Positions 1-10,497 of a DNA stretch of 10,497 bases are shown piece by piece. A model generated the notes under the pieces. That model did no database searches. It had not been told where the DNA came from and saw only the letters and a list, made by a program, of their open reading frames with translations. The DNA comes from Aquincola sp. GTDB taxonomy: Bacteria; Pseudomonadota; Gammaproteobacteria; Burkholderiales; Burkholderiaceae_C. Numbering within the stretch: the stretch's first letter is position 1; each line of letters begins with the position of its first letter. Made by a program: the position numbers and the translations under genes. Location: the NCBI GenBank assembly GCA_029884035.1, contig JAOUIM010000097.1, positions 1 through 10,497 on the forward strand, in the 5' to 3' direction.

Positions 1-288
1 TCGACGGATGGGGCGGACTTCCACGGGAACCTGGTAGTTGGCACCACCGACCCGGCGGGACTTGACCTCGACCATCGGCTTGACGTTGTTCAGCGCGGTG
101 AGGAACACCTCCAACGGGTCCTTGCCGGCCTTCTTCTCGACCTGCTCGAGCGCGCCGTAGATGATCGCCTCGGCCACGGCCTTCTTGCCGGACTCCATCA
201 CGACGTTCATGAACTTCGACAGATCGACCGAGCCGAACTTCGGATCGGGGAGGATGTCCCGTTTCGGGACTTCGCGACGACGTGGCAT
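1..288 (-). CDS. rpsG: 30S ribosomal protein S7, N-terminal 96 residues (gene runs off the left edge)
   Basis: S7 nucleates assembly of the 30S head by binding the 3' major domain of 16S rRNA, and it lies next to the E-site tRNA. The ATG (complement of 286-288) opens MPRRREVPKRDILPDPKFGS, the standard basic S7 N-terminus. The last visible residues, SRRVGGANYQVPVEVRPIRR, are the conserved S7 block followed in homologues by the remaining ~60 residues. The family is normally about 156 residues, so roughly 60% is present and in frame, with no defect seen. A Shine-Dalgarno-like AGAAGGA lies about 10 nt upstream of the ATG, which supports this start. It follows rpsL with a 134-bp gap as the second gene of the str operon; fusA and tuf would be expected next but lie outside the window. 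In E. coli S7 is the translational repressor of this operon; whether that holds here is inference. Confidence 0.97.
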   Translation of the reverse strand, partial: MPRRREVPKRDILPDPKFGSVDLSKFMNVVMESGKKAVAEAIIYGALEQVEKKAGKDPLEVFLTALNNVKPMVEVKSRRVGGANYQVPVEVRPIRR

Positions 289-422
289 GGGAAACTTTCC
301 TTCTGAGGTTTCAGTTGACGCTGGGCTTTCGCTTCACGTCGCGAAGGGCCATCGGGACCCTTCACTTACTCGGCTGGATGCGCCTGGGGCGGGCCCTCAG
401 CCTTCTCGGGGCCCGAAGGCGC
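289..422 (-). promoter_or_regulatory. Structured rpsL-rpsG intercistronic region with competing hairpins
   Basis: This 134-bp gap is long for adjacent ribosomal protein genes and holds several perfect short inverted repeats on the mRNA strand. Just after the rpsL stop, the element at 415-420 can pair with 427-432 (the end of rpsL, placing the stop codon in the loop) or with an identical partner at 400-405. The self-complementary GGGCCC copies at 391-396 and 409-414 form a further stem that overlaps both. Nearer rpsG, a 6-bp stem (343-348 with 358-363) competes with a 326-332/341-347 stem containing one G-T pair. None is followed by a T tract, so these are not intrinsic terminators. In E. coli the rpsL-rpsG gap is the S7 repressor target, so a similar role is a reasonable inference, although no E. 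coli S7-site sequence was recognised. Confidence 0.45.
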
Positions 423-800
423 TCAGGCCTTCTTGGGGCGCTTGGCGCCGTACTTCGAGCGCGATTGCTTGCGGTCCTTGACACCCTGCAGGTCGAGCGA
501 GCCCCGGACGATGTGGTAGCGCACGCCCGGCAGGTCCTTCACGCGGCCGCCCCGCACGAGCACCACCGAATGCTCCTGCAGGTTGTGGCCTTCGCCACCG
601 ATGTAGGAGATGACCTCGAAACCGTTGGTCAGGCGCACCTTGGCCACCTTGCGCAGCGCCGAGTTCGGCTTCTTCGGGGTGGTGGTGTACACGCGCGTGC
701 ACACGCCGCGGCGCTGCGGCGAGTTCTGCATCGCCGGCGACTTGGATTTCGTGACTTCGGCCTCACGGCCGTGGCGCACGAGCTGGTTGATGGTGGGCAT
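423..800 (-). CDS. rpsL: 30S ribosomal protein S12
   Basis: S12 sits at the 30S decoding centre and controls accuracy of codon-anticodon recognition. The 125-residue product matches the usual family length. It carries the hallmark TTTPKKPNSALRKVAKVRL segment (residues 39-57) and the GRVKDLPGVRYHIVRG loop (residues 85-100). Lys43 and Lys88, the classic sites of streptomycin resistance or dependence mutations, are both wild type, so no streptomycin-resistance allele is present. Asp89, the residue modified by RimO in other bacteria, is also kept. The ATG (complement of 798-800) is the only sensible start and gives the canonical MPTINQLVRHGR. The ribosome binding site is weak: upstream bases read accaagtcaaccgatc with no clear AGGAG, which may matter for leader control. 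It is the first gene of the str operon, expressed from its own promoter about 115 nt upstream. Confidence 0.99.
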   Translation of the reverse strand: MPTINQLVRHGREAEVTKSKSPAMQNSPQRRGVCTRVYTTTPKKPNSALRKVAKVRLTNGFEVISYIGGEGHNLQEHSVVLVRGGRVKDLPGVRYHIVRGSLDLQGVKDRKQSRSKYGAKRPKKA

Positions 801-916
801 GATCGGTTGACTTGGTCCCGTTTTTTGAAGTCTGTCCAGGTTCTTCCGGAGAAGCCAAAGCGCTCGACACCCCTGTCACACGGACGGTATCGAGCGCAGC
901 GCCATTCGCCGGAAAG
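801..916 (-). promoter_or_regulatory. rpsL mRNA leader with long hairpin
   Basis: If transcription starts near 916, rpsL has an untranslated leader of about 115 nt. Its main element is a perfect 8-bp inverted repeat (860-867 with 890-897). Inside it are two further 3-bp helices (869-871 with 886-888, and 875-877 with 883-885) and a 5-nt apical loop, which makes one extended stem of about 14 pairs. A small TTCT/AGAA stem (841-844 with 850-853) follows. Beyond lies an A-rich stretch (complement of 821-826) before the weak ribosome binding region. No T tract follows the big hairpin on the mRNA strand, so it does not look like an intrinsic terminator. It is a candidate for leader-level control or mRNA stabilisation. 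No known riboswitch or r-protein leader family was recognised. Confidence 0.45.
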
Positions 917-922
917 CCCATG

Positions 923-951
923 ATTATATTGAGTGCACCCCCCAGCCGCAA
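923..951 (-). promoter_or_regulatory. Sigma70-type promoter for the str operon (rpsL-rpsG)
   Basis: On the minus strand a perfect -10 hexamer TATAAT (complement of 923-928) lies 17 bp from a -35-like TTGCGG (complement of 946-951). The -35 matches the consensus TTGACA in its first three positions, and the spacing is optimal. The predicted start is near 916-917. The bases after the -10 (CATGGG) are fairly GC-rich, as is common at growth-rate-controlled ribosomal promoters, but stringent control is only an inference. The site lies downstream of the rpoC terminator, as expected if rpsL-rpsG form a separate unit. The region upstream of the -35 is not AT-rich and lies against the start of the PIN gene, so no UP element is evident. 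Confidence 0.75.
925..930 (+). promoter_or_regulatory. Possible divergent -10 element for the PIN gene
   Basis: The plus strand reads TATATT here, a 5-of-6 match to TATAAT, overlapping four bases of the perfect -10 used in the opposite direction by rpsL. Initiation would fall near 937, about 30 nt before the earliest candidate start of the PIN gene. No convincing -35 lies 16-18 bp upstream (around 901-908), so this is a weak call based on the -10 alone. It may simply reflect the near-symmetry of -10 sequences. Confidence 0.3.
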
Positions 952-966
952 GCTTGATGCCGCCAG

Positions 967-1431
967 TTGAACCACCGCGCCGAGTCCAACTCTTCGTGTG
1001 AGCAGTCGCTTACTGCACCGCCTTTGGTGGTGCTCGACACGAACGCAGCCCTCGACTGGCTGCTGTTCGCCGACCCGGCCATGATCGAACTCTCGGCGGC
1101 CATCGTCGGCGCACAGGTGCGATGGATCGCCACGGCGGTCATGCGCCGAGAGTTCACCCATGTGCTGGAGCGAGGGCTGGCCGCAGGCCGGGGCGTCGCG
1201 CCCACGCTGCTACTGGCCGCCTGGTGGGCCCACTGCGCCGAGGTGCCCGCGCCCCAGGCCAACGCCAAGGGCCTGCGTTGCACCGATGCAAGCGACCAGA
1301 TGTTCGTCGATCTGGCGTTGGCCAATGGTGCAAGGTGGCTCGTGAGCCGCGACCGCGCGGTTCTCAAGTTGAGGCGGCGCGCCGCGCAGCTGGGGTTGGA
1401 CATCACGCCACCCGACGACTGGCTGCGCTGA
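967..1431 (+). CDS. PIN-domain protein, putative toxin-like ribonuclease, solitary
   Basis: A 154-residue protein with the PIN nuclease fold, closest in pattern to the 'putative toxin-antitoxin system toxin component, PIN family' group (COG1569/TIGR00305-like). The acidic residues expected to bind metal are visible: Asp24 in VVLDTN, Glu62 in AVMRREFTHVLER, Asp107/Asp110 in CTDASDQMFVDLAL, and Asp129 in LVSRDRAVLKL. The C-terminus ITPPDDWLR matches the family's usual ending. PIN proteins are typically Mg2+/Mn2+-dependent endoribonucleases; the target here is unknown. The start is uncertain. The longest frame begins with TTG (967), leaving 20 residues before the first beta strand, and TTG 1024, GTG 1027 or GTG 1030 would start right at it. 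No candidate has a clear ribosome binding site, and no in-frame ATG exists upstream of the domain. It is divergent from rpsL, convergent with rpoC, and has no visible antitoxin partner. Composition resembles its neighbours, so recent transfer is not indicated. Confidence 0.85.
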   Translation: MNHRAESNSSCEQSLTAPPLVVLDTNAALDWLLFADPAMIELSAAIVGAQVRWIATAVMRREFTHVLERGLAAGRGVAPTLLLAAWWAHCAEVPAPQANAKGLRCTDASDQMFVDLALANGARWLVSRDRAVLKLRRRAAQLGLDITPPDDWLR

Positions 1432-1434
1432 ACG

Positions 1435-1460
1435 AAAAAGGGCGGTCCGTGGACCGCCCT
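1435..1460 (-). terminator. Rho-independent terminator of the rplL-rpoB-rpoC unit
   Basis: A perfect 10-bp inverted repeat (1439-1448 with 1451-1460; arms AGGGCGGTCC and GGACCGCCCT) lies 23 bp beyond the rpoC stop codon. On the minus strand it is followed at once by a TTTTT run (complement of 1435-1439), the textbook layout of an intrinsic terminator. The two-base centre means the real loop is probably four bases with nine pairs. The T tract occurs only in the rpoC direction. In the plus direction the hairpin starts eight bases beyond the PIN stop codon (1429-1431) but is followed by GGGTTCAAGC, so it should not terminate the PIN transcript efficiently. Confidence 0.92.
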
Positions 1461-1483
1461 GGGTTCAAGCGCGAACCGAGAAC

Positions 1484-5719
<4,236 letters not shown>

Positions 5720-5739
5720 GGTGTTTCCTTTGTCTTTCC

Positions 5740-9867
<4,128 letters not shown>

Positions 9868-10111
9868 TGACGGACACTCCGTGGTCGAGGTCGCCGCCCT
9901 GCCCAAGGACTGCGACCTGCCGCGACTGGACTCGGGCGATGAACCCGTTGGCTCGGTGGCTGGCCCCTACCAGCCGCTGGCGGACAACCGAGGCCTTGCA
10001 CCTCAGTCCGACCAAGCCTGCTTCCTGCAGTCGGATCAGGAAACACTTGCAAGCACCGCACGCGATGCTTGCAGGTGCCCCAGGCAGCCTGGGGTCCCGC
10101 GCGCGTCGCGC
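9868..10111 (-). promoter_or_regulatory. rplL-rpoB spacer with serial hairpins and a likely attenuator
   Basis: This 244-bp gap separates L7/L12 from beta. On the mRNA strand it holds, in order from rplL: a 7-bp stem with a 3-nt loop (10078-10094); directly abutting it, a larger stem of 8 perfect pairs plus 3 more beyond one mismatch (10044-10077), followed by UUUCCU; a 6-bp stem (10022-10027 with 10037-10042); and a compound stem (9981-9985 with 10006-10010, enclosing 9990-9993 with 10001-10004). No convincing sigma70 promoter was found, so rpoB is presumably transcribed from upstream of rplL. In E. coli the equivalent gap holds a partial terminator that lowers rpoBC expression relative to ribosomal protein genes, and an RNase III processing site. 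A similar role here is inferred from position and structure. Confidence 0.6.
10041..10077 (-). terminator. Candidate attenuator hairpin between rplL and rpoB
   Basis: The arms TGCAAGCA (10048-10055) and TGCTTGCA (10066-10073) are perfectly complementary. They are extended beyond one mismatch by CAC/GTG (10044-10046 with 10075-10077), with a 10-nt loop. On the mRNA strand the stem is followed by UUUCCUG, which is a short and interrupted U tract. That suggests partial rather than full termination, as expected for a site that lets some transcription continue into the essential rpoBC genes. Confidence 0.5.
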
Positions 10112-10492
10112 TTACTTCACTTCGGCCTTGGCGCCAGCGTCCACCAGCTTCTTCAGCGCGGCCTCGGCGTCGGCCTTGGGAATGGCTTCCTTGACGGGCT
10201 TGGGCGCGCCGTCGACCAGGTCCTTGGCTTCCTTCAGACCCAGGCCGGTGAGTTCTCGCACCGCCTTGATCACGCCGACCTTGTTCGCGCCGGCCTCGAG
10301 CAGCACCACGGTGAACTCGGTCTTCTCTTCCACCGCGGCGGCGGCACCGCCGCCAGCGCCACCGGCGGCCGGTGCAGCCATCGAAGCGGCGGACACGCCG
10401 AACTTCTCTTCGATCGCCTTGACCAGGTCATTGAGTTCCATCACCGACATGCCGTCCAGGGCGGTCAGGAATGCGTCTTTGTCGAATGCCAT
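10112..10492 (-). CDS. rplL: 50S ribosomal protein L7/L12
   Basis: L7/L12 forms the multimeric ribosomal stalk that recruits and activates the translational GTPases (EF-Tu, EF-G, IF2, RF3). The 126-residue product has the three expected parts. The N-terminal dimerisation helices (about 1-33, including VMELNDLVKAIEEKFGV) bind L10. A flexible Ala/Gly hinge follows (about 35-54). The globular C-terminal domain (about 57-126) carries the factor-binding surface around NKVGVIKAVRELTGLGLKEA (70-89). The ATG (complement of 10490-10492) gives MAFDKDAFLTAL; only five upstream bases are in the window, so its ribosome binding site cannot be judged. rplJ (L10) is expected immediately to the right. Downstream it leads through an attenuator-like spacer into rpoB. 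Confidence 0.99.
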   Translation of the reverse strand: MAFDKDAFLTALDGMSVMELNDLVKAIEEKFGVSAASMAAPAAGGAGGGAAAAVEEKTEFTVVLLEAGANKVGVIKAVRELTGLGLKEAKDLVDGAPKPVKEAIPKADAEAALKKLVDAGAKAEVK

Positions 10493-10497
10493 TTGGG

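Noticed and set aside
400..420. Hairpin after rpsL as an intrinsic terminator
   Set aside because: No T tract follows on the mRNA strand and rpsG lies directly downstream in the same operon; a regulatory structure is more plausible.
807..835. Plus-strand TTGACT at 807-812 as a -35 box for the PIN gene
   Set aside because: The hexamer 17 bp downstream is GTCTGT, a poor -10, and the site lies more than 130 bp before the PIN frame.
282..923. Plus-strand open frame of 213 codons opposite rpsL and the intercistronic gap
   Set aside because: It is antisense to S12, runs through the structured gap and leader, and has composition typical of a shadow frame.
763..1161. Minus-strand open frame of 132 codons crossing the rpsL promoter and start
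   Set aside because: It overlaps the start of rpsL in another frame, spans the promoter and leader, and shows no domain.
924..1406. Minus-strand open frame of 160 codons opposite the PIN gene
   Set aside because: No recognisable domain. The opposing plus-strand frame has a clear PIN motif set, and the minus-strand start lies inside the PIN 3' region near the terminator.
9868..9906. A 13-codon N-terminal extension of RpoB from a TTG codon
   Set aside because: The extension (MGRAATSTTECPS) has no counterpart in beta subunits, while the ATG at 9867 has GGAG at good spacing and gives the canonical N-terminus.

Overview
This window is a GC-rich chromosomal core region from a betaproteobacterium. 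It is most likely a member of the Burkholderiales, probably near the Comamonadaceae or Rubrivivax/Leptothrix lineages. That placement rests on the style of the RpoB N-terminus (MAQASSSTYSYTERKRIRKS), the QTNPLSEITHKRRVSALG rifampicin region, the presence of the large proteobacterial RpoC insertion, and strongly GC-biased codon use. It is recalled family resemblance, not a database result.

All the housekeeping genes are on the minus strand, so transcription runs from right to left. From right to left the window holds rplL (10112-10492, ribosomal protein L7/L12); a 244-bp structured spacer with an attenuator-like hairpin; rpoB (5740-9867, RNA polymerase beta); a 20-bp gap; rpoC (1484-5719, RNA polymerase beta'); and a strong intrinsic terminator (1435-1460). 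Next comes a single plus-strand gene for a PIN-domain ribonuclease-like protein (about 967-1431). A sigma70-type promoter (923-951) and a 115-nt leader with a long hairpin then lead into rpsL (423-800, S12). A 134-bp intercistronic region full of alternative stems separates rpsL from rpsG (1-288, S7), which runs off the left edge.

The layout is the classic L7/L12-beta-beta' transcription unit followed by the 'str' ribosomal unit. The two are separated by a terminator and a new promoter, so they are probably controlled independently. The PIN gene is the only non-core gene. It sits in the rpoC-rpsL junction, divergent from rpsL and convergent with rpoC, and no antitoxin gene is visible beside it.

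No rRNA, tRNA, CRISPR array, insertion sequence or prophage element is visible. The protein-coding content is largely ordinary. The points worth a second look are the solitary PIN gene, the overlapping back-to-back -10 elements between it and rpsL, and three sets of mRNA structures: the rpsL leader, the rpsL-rpsG gap and the rplL-rpoB gap. Long open frames antisense to rpoB and rpoC are composition artefacts.
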